DNA of 53,561 nucleotides from an uncultured Eubacterium sp. Lineage in GTDB: Bacteria > Bacillota > Clostridia > Peptostreptococcales > Anaerovoracaceae. Both the position numbers and the translations under genes were made by a program. Shown one piece after another: positions 6,840-15,492 of this stretch. The notes below the pieces were generated by a model. It saw nothing but the letters and a program-made list of their open reading frames with translations. It searched no databases and was not told the DNA's origin. How positions within the stretch are numbered: the first letter of the stretch is position 1; every line of letters begins with the position of its first letter. Location: positions 1-53,561 of the forward strand of contig CALBGO010000131.1 of NCBI GenBank assembly GCA_937894585.1. The letters run 5' to 3'.

Positions 6840-7514
6840 ATGCACAGAATATTGATTATAGAAGATGACATGGTGATCGCAGGTGCGATTGCAAATCACA
6901 TAAAAACCTGGGACTGTGAGCCGCGGTGCGTAACAGACTTCAAAAATGTGATGGAGGAGTTTACGGCATTCGATCCGCATCTGGTGCTTTTGGACATCGG
7001 GCTTCCGCTTTTTAACGGCTATCACTGGTGTACGCAGATCAGAGCGGTGTCTAAAGTGCCGATTATCTTTATCTCATCGGCATCGGATAATATGAATATT
7101 GTTATGGCGATGAATATGGGCGGGGATGATTTCATTGCAAAGCCTTTTGACCTTGCGGTGCTGACGGCAAAGGTGCAGGCTCTGCTGCGCAGGACATATG
7201 ATTTTTCAGCAGAACCGGTGCAGAGCCTGGAACACAGAGGCGCAGTGCTTAATCTGGGCGATGCCAGCCTGTCTTACCAGGGAGAGAAAATCGATTTGAC
7301 TAAAAATGAATTCAGGATTCTCCAGATTCTGCTGGAACACAAAGGCGCCGTAGTCAGTCGGGACGATATGATGGTGAAACTGTGGGAGACAGACAGCTTT
7401 GTGGATGAAAACACGCTGACCGTTAATGTAGCGCGGCTTCGCAAAAAACTGGATGCCGGTGGACTGCCGGATTTTATCAAAACCAAGAAAGGTATGGGAT
7501 ATATGGTGGAATAA
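6840..7514 (+). CDS. OmpR-family response regulator, BceR-like
   Basis: 224 residues: receiver domain with IIEDD at residues 6-10 and phospho-acceptor D52 in LVLLDIGLPLFNGYHWCTQIR, a wording typical of BceR/YxdJ/VraR-type regulators of antimicrobial peptide modules. The C-terminal winged helix (about 125-224) includes LTKNEFRILQILLEHKGAVVSRDDMM and DENTLTVNVARLRKKL. It starts immediately after the ketopantoate reductase remnant and ends 1 bp before the kinase start. It should activate the downstream ABC genes; a matching operator is present at 8487. Confidence 0.93.
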   Translation: MHRILIIEDDMVIAGAIANHIKTWDCEPRCVTDFKNVMEEFTAFDPHLVLLDIGLPLFNGYHWCTQIRAVSKVPIIFISSASDNMNIVMAMNMGGDDFIAKPFDLAVLTAKVQALLRRTYDFSAEPVQSLEHRGAVLNLGDASLSYQGEKIDLTKNEFRILQILLEHKGAVVSRDDMMVKLWETDSFVDENTLTVNVARLRKKLDAGGLPDFIKTKKGMGYMVE

Positions 7515-7515
7515 G

Positions 7516-8511
7516 ATGATTTGGAATTATATTCGAAGCAAATATAAGTCAGCGCTGCTTTTTGTGCTGTATCTGTCAGTGTTTTGTCTGGTGGCATATC
7601 TTTATCATATGCCGGCAGACGCGCTGCTTTATGCTGTTTCATTGTGCTTTTTCTTTGCCGCAGTGCTGACCTGTTACAGCTATATAAGGTTTCGTCAGCG
7701 GCAGCAGGTTCTTTCTGATCTCAGGGCGCGGATTGCGTTTGGTCCGGAGGAGCTTCCGGCACCGGCAAATGCCATTGAAGAGGAGTACAGCCGGATGATT
7801 GAATCTCTGTACCGCACCACATCTGCGGCAGTATCGGAAAAGGATCGGGCGATGAGCGATATGATTGAATATTATACGCTCTGGGCGCATCAGATCAAAA
7901 CGCCGATTGCGGCCATGCGGCTTCTTTTGCAGAGTGAACCCTCAGGCAGCGCAAGAGATGAGATGAAAATGGAGCTGTTCAAAATCGAACAGTATGTGGA
8001 AATGGTGCTGCAGTATCTGCGCCTTGGCGCGGACAGCACGGATTATGTGATCAGAGAATGCAGTGTGGATAAAATTGTTCGCGAAACCGTAAAAAAATAT
8101 TCGATGACATTTATTCGGAAGAAAATTTCTTTGGATTACAGCGGGACGGATATGAAGACGGTCAGTGATGAAAAATGGCTCAGTTTTGTGCTGGAGCAGG
8201 TGCTGTCCAATGCGCTGAAGTATACGGCCGGCTCCGGAAAAATTTCCATCTATGTGGATGAGGCGCAGCCGCAGGTTCTGGTGGTGGAGGATACGGGGAT
8301 CGGCATACAGGCGGAGGATCTGCCGAGAGTATTTGAAAAAGGATATACCGGCTATAACGGACATCACGACAAAAAGTCAACCGGCATAGGCCTCTATCTG
8401 TGCCGTCAGATTATGGAGCGGCTGGGGCATACGCTGTCCATCGAGTCAGAGATTGGAAAAGGAACCCGGGTCAAACTGGGACTTGCTTACAAAACTGTAA
8501 GTTTTGAGTGA
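7516..8511 (+). CDS. Intramembrane-sensing histidine kinase, BceS-like
   Basis: 331 residues from the ATG at 7516; the longer frame from 7453 lies inside the regulator gene and is rejected. Two closely spaced transmembrane segments (about 12-30 and 36-55) with almost no extracellular loop are the hallmark of BceS-type kinases, which sense through the partner transporter. H-box HQIKTP with H125, then an HATPase domain with N box (LEQVLSNALKY), G1 (VEDTGIGI) and G2 (KSTGIGLYL). The 3' end contains the BceR-like operator for the next genes. Confidence 0.93.
   Translation: MIWNYIRSKYKSALLFVLYLSVFCLVAYLYHMPADALLYAVSLCFFFAAVLTCYSYIRFRQRQQVLSDLRARIAFGPEELPAPANAIEEEYSRMIESLYRTTSAAVSEKDRAMSDMIEYYTLWAHQIKTPIAAMRLLLQSEPSGSARDEMKMELFKIEQYVEMVLQYLRLGADSTDYVIRECSVDKIVRETVKKYSMTFIRKKISLDYSGTDMKTVSDEKWLSFVLEQVLSNALKYTAGSGKISIYVDEAQPQVLVVEDTGIGIQAEDLPRVFEKGYTGYNGHHDKKSTGIGLYLCRQIMERLGHTLSIESEIGKGTRVKLGLAYKTVSFE
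8487..8500 (+). promoter_or_regulatory. BceR-type operator upstream of the ABC genes
   Basis: TTACA-N4-TGTAA, exactly the TnACA-N4-TGTAA inverted repeat known for BceR-like regulators. It lies inside the last codons of the kinase gene, about 95 bp upstream of the ATPase start, the usual distance. Confidence 0.75.
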
Positions 8512-8520
8512 AGATTGTAA

Positions 8521-8549
8521 GGGAATGTACAGGATTTACATTCCCTTTT
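8521..8549 (+). terminator. Hairpin between kinase and ABC genes (terminator-like)
   Basis: Perfect 9-bp stem GGGAATGTA / TACATTCCC (8521-8529, 8537-8545) followed by TTTT. It should end the regulator-kinase transcript, leaving the ABC genes to a separate promoter; a -10-like TATGAT is at 8554-8559. Confidence 0.65.
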
Positions 8550-8591
8550 CTGTTATGATAAATCTATCAGAACAAGAAAGGGGTTCAAAAT

Positions 8592-9359
8592 ATGACGATT
8601 TTAGAAGTGAAAAATCTGAAGAAGATTTATACGACCAGGTTTGGCGGCAATCAGGTGCAGGCGCTGTCCAATGTGTCCTTTTCCGTAGAGGAGGGCGAGT
8701 ATGTGGCGATTATGGGTGAGTCGGGAAGCGGAAAAACCACTCTGCTCAATATTTTGGCAGCGCTGGACAAACCGACCAGCGGACAGGTTCTGCTTTCCGG
8801 ACGCAATATTGTAGAAATCAGCGAGAAAGAAATTTCTGCTTTCCGCCGCGACAATCTGGGCTTTGTGTTTCAGGATTTTAATCTGCTGGATACGTTTTCT
8901 CTGCAGGACAATATTTTTCTGCCCATGGTGCTGGCAGGAAAAAGCTATAAAGAAATGGCAAAGAGGCTCTCGCCGATTGCGGGCAAGCTGGCAATCAGCG
9001 AGATTCTGAAGAAGTATCCTTATGAGGTGTCAGGCGGACAGAAACAGAGAGCGGCAGTGGCAAGAGCGCTGATTACAGAGCCGAAGCTGATTTTAGCCGA
9101 CGAGCCTACAGGCGCGCTGGATTCCAATGCCGCCGACGGACTTCTGCGGCTGTTTGGCGAGATAAACAGAGAAGGACAGACTATTCTGATGGTAACGCAC
9201 AGTACCAAGGCAGCAAGCCACGCAAGCCGTGTACTGTTCATCAAAGACGGGGAAGTGTTCCATCAGATTTATAAAGCAAATATGACCGACGAGCAGATGT
9301 TTGCAAAGATTTCAGACACGCTGACCGTGCTTGCGACAGGCGGTGCTCGCTATGAATAA
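8592..9359 (+). CDS. ABC transporter ATP-binding protein, BceA-like
   Basis: 255 residues of the MacB/LolD/BceA type. Walker A GESGSGKTT (42-50), Q-loop FVFQDFN (91-97), signature VSGGQKQR (146-153), Walker B LILADEPTGALD (166-177) and the switch His in MVTHST are all present. AGAAAGGGG precedes the ATG. The permease overlaps its end by 8 bp. Together they should form a Bce-type transporter that frees lipid II-cycle intermediates from peptide antibiotics and signals to the kinase; the antibiotic cannot be predicted. Confidence 0.94.
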   Translation: MTILEVKNLKKIYTTRFGGNQVQALSNVSFSVEEGEYVAIMGESGSGKTTLLNILAALDKPTSGQVLLSGRNIVEISEKEISAFRRDNLGFVFQDFNLLDTFSLQDNIFLPMVLAGKSYKEMAKRLSPIAGKLAISEILKKYPYEVSGGQKQRAAVARALITEPKLILADEPTGALDSNAADGLLRLFGEINREGQTILMVTHSTKAASHASRVLFIKDGEVFHQIYKANMTDEQMFAKISDTLTVLATGGARYE

Positions 9360-11337
9360 AAATTTTTCATTGAAACTGGCGATGACCAACATCAGAAATC
9401 ACAGAAAGTTTTATCTTCCGTACTTTCTGGCATCGGTCGGCATTATCGGGATGTTTTATATCATTACGTTTCTGGCGTCCAGCAGAGAGATTACGGAGCT
9501 ATCGGATTCTCTGTCTGTGATTATGGGAATGGGCGTTGGCGTTATGGCAATTTTTTCATTCATTTTCCTATTTTACACAAACAGTTTTCTGATGAAGCGG
9601 AGGAAAAAGGAAATCGGATTGTACAACATTTTAGGTATGGAGAAAAGGCACATCGGAAAAATTTTGCTGATTGAGAATTTTTTTGTATCACTTTCCTCAA
9701 TGCTTCTGGGACTGTTCTGCGGGATTCTGTTCAGTAAGCTGATTGTGCTGATTCTGACATGGATCTTTGACGCGGCGCCGCCTTTCGGTATTACGGTTTC
9801 CGGCACAGCGGTCACCTGGACCTTTGTGCTGTTTGGCATTCTCTTTGTGCTGACAACAGCCTCTAATCTGATGAGCATTCATCTGGCGAAACCGGTGGAA
9901 CTGCTTTCCGGCGGAAATGTGGGTGAAAAAGAGCCGAAGGCGAGAGGGCTGATTGCACTGATCGGTTTTGCATGTCTTGGCGCCGGGTATTATATTGCCA
10001 TTACGACAGAAAACCCGCTGGATGCGCTGCTTTTGTTCTTTGTCGCAGTGGTGCTGGTCATCGTTGGAACCTACTGTATTTTTATGTCCGGCAGTATTGC
10101 GGTGCTCAAGGCTTTGCGGAAAAACAGAAAGTTCTATTACCGGCCGGGTAATTTTACGGCAGTGTCGGGTATGATTTACCGTATGAAACAGAATGCAGTG
10201 GGACTTGCCAATATCTGTATTCTTTCCACGATGGTGCTTGTGATGGTCAGCGGAACGGTCAGTCTGTTCTTCGGTATGCAGGATACCATAAACACAATGG
10301 CGCCGGGAGATGTCAATGTAGTGATGTTTACAGACCATACGGAAGATGCCAGTGATAAAATCCGCCAAACTGCAGAATCCGATGCAAAACAATCCGGTCT
10401 GAAGGTGAAACAGTTCAGTGACAGTATCAGTCTTTCGTGCATTGCAGTGGAGGAAGACGGAAATTACGTGTTTAAACAACATAAGGATGCGGAATTTGCA
10501 GACGCTCGGGGGTTCTGTATTGTGTCAGAAGAAGATTATACGGAAATGACGGGAAAGAAGCTGAATCTTTCTGACGGCGAAGTTGCCGTTGACTGCCGCG
10601 GAACAGGCATTTCCGATCATTTCAGGCTGGGAAGTTTGGAATTTACCGTAAAAGAGGATCCGGGGAAATTTATGGAGTCGGCTCAGCTGGGGAACGGTAT
10701 GATTGACGCATACTATATGGTTGTACCGGATGAAGAGGTCATTGAAGCCCTTTACCGTCAGCAGAAGGAAGTGTACGGGGACAATGCCAGCTTTATCACC
10801 CATCAGTCTGCTATCTATCTTTCTGGAAGTGATTCTGAAAAAGAAGCATGCATCATCGAAATGTCAGATGACATTTCCGGCATAAAAGGACTTTCTTATG
10901 AGATGCTGACTGTGCAGGACAGAAAGAGTCTGGAAGATTCTTACGGCGGTATGGTCGGAGGGTTCTTGTTCCTGGGTGTGTTCCTTGGGATTGTGTTTAC
11001 CTTTGCCGCGGCGCTGATTATCTATTACAAGCAGATTTCGGAAGGGTATTATGACAAGGATAAGTTCGAAATTATGCAGAAGGTTGGTATGAGCCGCACG
11101 GAAGTCAAAAAAACAATCAGACGGCAGGTTCTGCTGGTATTCTTTATTCCGCTGATTATGGCGGGAATTCATGTGGCGGCGGCGTTTAAGATGATTACCA
11201 AGCTGCTGCTGGTGTTCAGTATGACCAATGTGCATCTCTTTGCGCTGTGTACTGTCTGCACCTTCCTGGTGTTTGCGGCAATCTATGCAGCAGTATACGC
11301 TGTGACGGCAAGGGAGTATTATAAAATTGTAGGATAA
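9352..11337 (+). CDS. FtsX-type ABC permease, BceB-like
   Basis: 661 residues from the ATG at 9352 (MNKNFSLKLAMTNIRNHRKFYLPYFL); a TTG at 9331 is possible but lacks a better ribosome site. The layout is that of BceB: about ten membrane segments, with FtsX domains near residues 55-200 and 530-660, and a large extracellular domain of roughly 200 residues (about 310-530) between segments 7 and 8. This external domain is the peptide-sensing part in characterised homologues. KRRKKEIGLYNILGMEKRHI is the conserved FtsX coupling stretch. Ends before a strong terminator. Confidence 0.93.
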   Translation: MNKNFSLKLAMTNIRNHRKFYLPYFLASVGIIGMFYIITFLASSREITELSDSLSVIMGMGVGVMAIFSFIFLFYTNSFLMKRRKKEIGLYNILGMEKRHIGKILLIENFFVSLSSMLLGLFCGILFSKLIVLILTWIFDAAPPFGITVSGTAVTWTFVLFGILFVLTTASNLMSIHLAKPVELLSGGNVGEKEPKARGLIALIGFACLGAGYYIAITTENPLDALLLFFVAVVLVIVGTYCIFMSGSIAVLKALRKNRKFYYRPGNFTAVSGMIYRMKQNAVGLANICILSTMVLVMVSGTVSLFFGMQDTINTMAPGDVNVVMFTDHTEDASDKIRQTAESDAKQSGLKVKQFSDSISLSCIAVEEDGNYVFKQHKDAEFADARGFCIVSEEDYTEMTGKKLNLSDGEVAVDCRGTGISDHFRLGSLEFTVKEDPGKFMESAQLGNGMIDAYYMVVPDEEVIEALYRQQKEVYGDNASFITHQSAIYLSGSDSEKEACIIEMSDDISGIKGLSYEMLTVQDRKSLEDSYGGMVGGFLFLGVFLGIVFTFAAALIIYYKQISEGYYDKDKFEIMQKVGMSRTEVKKTIRRQVLLVFFIPLIMAGIHVAAAFKMITKLLLVFSMTNVHLFALCTVCTFLVFAAIYAAVYAVTAREYYKIVG

Positions 11338-11364
11338 TTCATTTTGATTTGTATGGAAGCGTTC

Positions 11365-11404
11365 AAAATCAGTCCGGAGAAAGCTCCGGGCTGATTTTTT
11401 TTAT
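11365..11404 (+). terminator. Strong intrinsic terminator after the Bce-like module
   Basis: AAAATCAGTCCGGAG pairs with CTCCGGGCTGATTTT across an AAAG loop, with a long T run. Confidence 0.85.
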
Positions 11405-11464
11405 AGATTTTCAAATACAATGGGGAGGAAGCAATCAAATTTTTGTGCGAAAAGACGAATTTTG

Positions 11465-11473
11465 TGGTATACT
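11465..11473 (+). promoter_or_regulatory. Extended -10 promoter for the thioesterase
   Basis: TGGTATACT (TGn plus TATACT) lies 33 bp upstream of the ATG at 11507. The -35 region is weak, consistent with an extended -10 promoter. Confidence 0.5.
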
Positions 11474-11506
11474 GATTTTTATAGTTTTTTAGGAAGAAGG
11501 GATCGT

Positions 11507-12286
11507 ATGAGATATCAGGACAGTTATACAGTGACCAGTCACGACACAGACTACAACGACTATATCAGACCGTCGCTTCTGCAGCGGTATATGATAGAAA
11601 CGGCAGATCATCAGATGAGAGACAGAAAACCGACTTATTATGAGCTGTTTCAGGATGGCAAAGCCTTTATACTGACAAGAATTACGATTGAGATTTACGG
11701 GCAGATTTCCAAGTACGATAAAATTGATGTGCAGACATGGCGCTGTCCGGAGAAGGGCGCAACCTTTACCAGATGTTTTTCTGTGCTGATAGACGGAAAG
11801 GAAATGGCAAGGGGATACAGTGTATGGGCTGTCGCAAATCATCAAACAGGAAAACTCTGCAGGGCTTCGGAAGTTGATCTTTCCAATTATGAAATTGAGG
11901 AGCCGCATAAAATGAATCTGCCTGACAGATTCCGTCTGCCGAAGGATACAGCGTTTACTTATGTAGGGAATAAAACCGTCTTCCGCGGAGAGACCGATAT
12001 CAACCGCCATATGAATAACACCTATTATTCCGATATGCTTTGGAACTTTATTCCGGATATCGAGGAAAAGACTGTAACCAGTATCAGTCTGCGCTATATG
12101 AAGGAAGCCCCGCTGGGCGCGGCAATCCGTATCTATATGGGAAAACTGGATGCGCCGATTTCTGAGGACAGACAGGCGGAAGAAACTTACTGCTTCTATA
12201 CGGAAGTTGCAGAAGGAACCAATGTGGAAGCCTTAATCAGCGTAAAAAATGTCACAGCCGTGTCGTCATCAGAAGAACAGGCATAG
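11507..12286 (+). CDS. Acyl-ACP thioesterase
   Basis: 259 residues, double hotdog fold of the Acyl-ACP thioesterase family. Start is the ATG at 11507 behind AGGAAGAAGG; the longer frame from 11420 covers the promoter and is rejected. N-terminal hotdog: SHDTDYNDYIRPSLLQRYMIETADHQ and FILTRITIEIYGQ. C-terminal hotdog: GETDINRHMNNTYYSDMLWNF, with the conserved N-x-H-x-N-N-T-x-Y active-site block, then VTSISLRYMKEAPLG. It releases free fatty acids from acyl-ACP, adjusting membrane lipid or short/medium-chain acid output. Single-gene transcript. Confidence 0.9.
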   Translation: MRYQDSYTVTSHDTDYNDYIRPSLLQRYMIETADHQMRDRKPTYYELFQDGKAFILTRITIEIYGQISKYDKIDVQTWRCPEKGATFTRCFSVLIDGKEMARGYSVWAVANHQTGKLCRASEVDLSNYEIEEPHKMNLPDRFRLPKDTAFTYVGNKTVFRGETDINRHMNNTYYSDMLWNFIPDIEEKTVTSISLRYMKEAPLGAAIRIYMGKLDAPISEDRQAEETYCFYTEVAEGTNVEALISVKNVTAVSSSEEQA

Positions 12287-12319
12287 AGCAGAAATCAGAT
12301 ATTTTTACTTGGAACAAGT

Positions 12320-12372
12320 AAAATACCGCCGGCACAAGTGAGATTACCTCATTTTGCCGGCGGTATTTTGTT
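12320..12372. terminator. Bidirectional terminator between convergent genes
   Basis: A 15-bp perfect stem AAAATACCGCCGGCA / TGCCGGCGGTATTTT (12320-12334, 12355-12369) has A/T tracts on both sides. It serves the thioesterase (+) and the leucine-rich gene (-). Confidence 0.9.
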
Positions 12373-12389
12373 CATATATAGCTGTGCTT

Positions 12390-12854
12390 TTACACGATGC
12401 GGAATTTGATTTTGTTTTGCACGGCAAAATCATAAGCGGCGGAATCCTCCGCACAGAGCAGAGTGAAATAGTTTAATCTGTAAGCTCTGCCGTGTTCGTA
12501 CATATAGCCGAATGCATAATCTCCAAAGGTTGTTACAGACTCGGGAATATAAAGCTCAGTCAGGTCCGGGCAGGTGAAAATGCTGAAATCTTCAATGGTT
12601 TGAACGCTTTCCGGAATCGTCAGCTTTTTCAGATACCGCAGGTCGTTAAAGGCACGGACGCCGATACGGGTTACTGTATCCGGCAGAATGATTTCGCGGG
12701 CGACGGATTTGACCCCCATAGGAATGATATCGGAACCGATTTCGGTAACGGGGCAGCCGCCTAAAGTATCCGGTATATGTATTACGGACTCCGGGTCCGG
12801 AATGGAAGTGAGCGCTGCGCAGCCCTGCGGATTAATCCGGTATTCAAATTTCAT
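12390..12854 (-). CDS. Leucine-rich repeat (BspA/LRR_5 type) protein
   Basis: 154 residues from the ATG at 12854, which has AGGAGGAAAC upstream; the extra 15 codons to 12899 are unlikely. At least three LRR_5 units are visible: VIHIPDTLGGCPVTEIG, REIILPDTVTRIGVRAF, KKLTIPESVQTIEDFS and TELYIPESVTTFGDYAF. No signal peptide or membrane segment is visible, so it appears cytoplasmic, unlike large BspA surface proteins. Probable protein-protein interaction role; partner unknown. Confidence 0.8.
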   Translation of the reverse strand: MKFEYRINPQGCAALTSIPDPESVIHIPDTLGGCPVTEIGSDIIPMGVKSVAREIILPDTVTRIGVRAFNDLRYLKKLTIPESVQTIEDFSIFTCPDLTELYIPESVTTFGDYAFGYMYEHGRAYRLNYFTLLCAEDSAAYDFAVQNKIKFRIV

Positions 12855-12922
12855 AAAAATTGTTTCCTCCTGTATTGCGTGTGGTATATCAGATATCATA
12901 ACATATTTCTGCGATTTGTGCG

Positions 12923-12955
12923 ATGTAAAAATAAAATATACAAAATATTTTACAT
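12923..12955. promoter_or_regulatory. Palindrome upstream of the DDAH-family gene promoter
   Basis: ATGTAAAA (12923-12930) and TTTTACAT (12948-12955) form a perfect 8-bp inverted repeat with a 17-bp AT-rich gap, ending 7 bp upstream of the -35 box. The position suits an activator site. It does not match a regulator motif I know. Confidence 0.5.
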
Positions 12956-12962
12956 TGTATTC

Positions 12963-12991
12963 TTGACAGATGCGAGTATATTATATATAAT
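12963..12991 (+). promoter_or_regulatory. Consensus sigma-A promoter for the DDAH/antiporter operon
   Basis: TTGACA (12963-12968), exactly 17 bp, TATAAT (12986-12991): a perfect consensus promoter, predicting strong transcription. Confidence 0.9.
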
Positions 12992-13036
12992 ACAAGTATC
13001 GAAAGTGAATTTTCTGATTTGAGAGGAGAAAGTAAG

Positions 13037-13813
13037 ATGAAAAAGTTTAATCATGTAATCGTAAGAAGACCTTGCAGTGCAATTAAAGACGGTATTTCCG
13101 GAGGTACATATGAGGGAATTCCAAACTATGAGTTAGCTCTGAAGCAGCACAATGATTATATTGCAGCTCTGGTACAGTGCGGTGTGGATGTTACTGTTCT
13201 TCCTGCAGATGAAAGATATCCGGATTCCTGCTTCGTAGAAGATCCGGCGCTTCTGACCAGAAAATGCGCAATTATCACAAACCCTGGCGCAGAATCCAGA
13301 AACGGCGAAAAAGAAGAAATCGTTGACGCAGTTAAGCGATTCTACCCTGAAGATAAAATCGAATACATCAAGGCACCGGGAACTTTAGAGGGCGGCGATG
13401 TTATGATGGTAGGCGACCACTTCTATGTAGGCCGTTCCGCAAGAACCAACGAAGAAGGTATCAGACAGTTAACAGAAATTCTGGAAAAATACGGTCTGAC
13501 CTGCAGTGAAGTAACATTGGAAGAAGTTCTGCACTTAAAGACCGGCGTAAACTATCTGGAAGACAACAATATGCTGGTAAGCGGCGAATTTGTTACAAAG
13601 CCTGACTTCGAAAAGTATAACAAGGTTGTAATTCCTGAAGAAGAAGCTTATGCTGCAAACTGCATCTGGGTAAACGATACTGTAATTGTACCGGAAGGTT
13701 ATCCTGCAGTACTGAAAGCTGTACAGGATTTAGGATATAAGACTATGACTGTTGATACTTCTGAATACAGAAAAATCGACGGCGGTCTGTCCTGCCTCTC
13801 CCTGAGATTCTAA
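13037..13813 (+). CDS. Dimethylarginine dimethylaminohydrolase (DDAH)-family amidinotransferase-fold hydrolase
   Basis: 258 residues; start ATG at 13037 after GAGAGGAGAAAG (a TTG at 13019 would bury that site). DDAH blocks present: DSCFVEDPALL (63-73), GTLEGGDVMMVGDHFYVGRSARTN (115-138), catalytic His in LHLKTG (H166) and nucleophile Cys in DGGLSCLSLR (C253). DDAH converts methylated arginines to citrulline plus an amine; close relatives act on arginine-like substrates, so the true substrate is uncertain. It shares a transcript with an APC antiporter 42 bp downstream, pointing to guanidino-compound catabolism. Confidence 0.85.
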   Translation: MKKFNHVIVRRPCSAIKDGISGGTYEGIPNYELALKQHNDYIAALVQCGVDVTVLPADERYPDSCFVEDPALLTRKCAIITNPGAESRNGEKEEIVDAVKRFYPEDKIEYIKAPGTLEGGDVMMVGDHFYVGRSARTNEEGIRQLTEILEKYGLTCSEVTLEEVLHLKTGVNYLEDNNMLVSGEFVTKPDFEKYNKVVIPEEEAYAANCIWVNDTVIVPEGYPAVLKAVQDLGYKTMTVDTSEYRKIDGGLSCLSLRF

Positions 13814-13855
13814 TTACACTGTCAGAATCAAGGTTCTGAAAGAGGAGGACTTGTT

Positions 13856-15292
13856 ATGGAAAATAAAAACGAACAAGGATTGGGCGTAGGAAAACTTTCC
13901 TTATTCGCAATAGGTACTACTCTTGCCAGCGGGGTCTTCAGTTTATCTGGAGACTTTGCTGCTGGTGGTGCCCATACATTGGCAACTTTAATCGGCTGGC
14001 TGATCTGCGGTGTCGGTATGATGGGTCTGACGATGTGCTTCTTTAAGCTCAGCGTTGTCAGAACTGATTTAACCAGCGGTATTTACAGCTATGCAAAAGA
14101 AGGTTTCGGAGAATATGTAGGATTTAATTCGGCATGGGGATACTGGATGAGTGCGTTATTGGCGCAGCTGTCTTTTATTACCTTACTTTTTGCATCTTTG
14201 GGAAGCTTCTTTGATGTCTTCGGCGACGGAAGCAATCTGCTTTCTATGGTTGTTGCCTCTGCGATTATATGGATACTCTCCTTTCTGGTGCTTCGCGGAG
14301 TGAACCAGGCGGTTACAATCAACGCAATTGTTGTAATCGCAAAGATTGTTCCAATCGTAGTTGTTGTAGTGGCGATCATCCTGGCCGGTGCGTTCAAAAT
14401 GGATATCTTTATGCAGAATTTCTCCGGTGTAGAGGGCGGAGATTCTCTGATGGAACAGGTAAAATCCACAGTATATGTAACAGTATGGCTTTTCATCGGT
14501 ATTGAAGGCGCAGTTGTTCTTTCCGGAAGAGGAAAGAATACAAAAGTCGCAGGAAAAGCGACTGTGATTTCCTTTGTATCCTTATTTATCCTGTATTTTC
14601 TCATTTCTTTCTTGAGTATGGGCGTTATGCCTGCAGAAGAACTGGGTGTACTTGGAAATCCTCCGATGGCGGGAGTTTTGGAATATGTAGTAGGACCTTG
14701 GGGAGCGGCTTTAGTAAATATTGCTGTTATCATTTCCCTGGGCGGCGCAATGTTCTCTTATACAATTCTTTGCGTGGACAGTGCGTACGGTCCTGCACAG
14801 CAGGGTTCCTTCCCGGCTGTTTTGGCTAAGACAAATAAGTATAAAGCGCCGACATGGTCTGTTATTGCATCTGCGGTTATTATACAGATTTTCATTATCA
14901 TTATCTATTTTAATGCAAGCACTTATCAGGCGGTATATTCTCTGTCTACCAGTGCGATTATGGTGCCTTATGTGTTCTCCGCATTCTATTATCTGAAGCT
15001 GATGATAAAGAAACAGGGCGTGGAAGAAGGTGGCAGCAAAGCGGTGGCATGGGTGATTGCCATTGTCGGTTCCATTTACGGTGTATGGCTGCTGTATGCA
15101 AGCGGACTGACTTATATTCTGGCTGCTGTAATGCTGTATGCACCGGGCAGTATTATGTATCTCTATCACAGAAAGAAAACCGGTCAGAAATATTTTAACA
15201 ATACAACAGATCTGTTAATCTTCATCGGTGTGCTGATTGCTCTTGTTGTTGCGGTATATATGACTGCGACCGGCGGCATTGTACTGCTGTAG
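13856..15292 (+). CDS. APC-family basic amino acid antiporter (ArcD/YjdE type)
   Basis: 478 residues with about 12-13 membrane segments. The first segment carries the APC signature (LGVGKLSLFAIGTTLASGVFSLSGDFAAGGA), and TVWLFIGIEGAVVLSGRGKN in the middle is typical of arginine/ornithine and arginine/agmatine antiporters of the APA subgroup. AGAGGAGG precedes the ATG. It follows the DDAH-family hydrolase in the same operon and probably imports the guanidino substrate while exporting its product; the exact pair exchanged is inferred. Confidence 0.87.
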   Translation: MENKNEQGLGVGKLSLFAIGTTLASGVFSLSGDFAAGGAHTLATLIGWLICGVGMMGLTMCFFKLSVVRTDLTSGIYSYAKEGFGEYVGFNSAWGYWMSALLAQLSFITLLFASLGSFFDVFGDGSNLLSMVVASAIIWILSFLVLRGVNQAVTINAIVVIAKIVPIVVVVVAIILAGAFKMDIFMQNFSGVEGGDSLMEQVKSTVYVTVWLFIGIEGAVVLSGRGKNTKVAGKATVISFVSLFILYFLISFLSMGVMPAEELGVLGNPPMAGVLEYVVGPWGAALVNIAVIISLGGAMFSYTILCVDSAYGPAQQGSFPAVLAKTNKYKAPTWSVIASAVIIQIFIIIIYFNASTYQAVYSLSTSAIMVPYVFSAFYYLKLMIKKQGVEEGGSKAVAWVIAIVGSIYGVWLLYASGLTYILAAVMLYAPGSIMYLYHRKKTGQKYFNNTTDLLIFIGVLIALVVAVYMTATGGIVLL

Positions 15293-15332
15293 AAGCAGAA
15301 TCAATTAAGAATAAAACCGGAAAATCGGAAGT

Positions 15333-15367
15333 CTACTCTTTCATTTGATATGGAAGGGTATTTTTTT
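15333..15367 (+). terminator. Intrinsic terminator after the antiporter gene
   Basis: TACTCTTTCAT pairs along its whole length (with G-U pairs) with ATGGAAGGGTA, followed by seven T. Confidence 0.7.
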
Positions 15368-15429
15368 ATTATGCTGCATCTTGCAAGAGATATGCGGAAA
15401 CAGGAATCTTGGATTTCTCTCTTTTGTTA

Positions 15430-15492
15430 TTGACAAATATACTCCCAAGGGGTATTATAAAAGCAAAGAAATATACATATAGGGGGGTATAT
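15430..15492 (+). promoter_or_regulatory. csoR-copA promoter with two CsoR-like operators
   Basis: TTGACA (15430-15435), 17 bp, TATTAT (15453-15458). Overlapping them is ATACTCC-CAA-GGGGTAT (15439-15455), a near-perfect palindrome with the GGGGTA core of CsoR sites. A second GGGGGGTATAT palindrome (ATATAC...GTATAT, 15471-15492) covers the start of the transcript. Copper-relieved repression by the CsoR encoded downstream is inferred. Confidence 0.75.
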
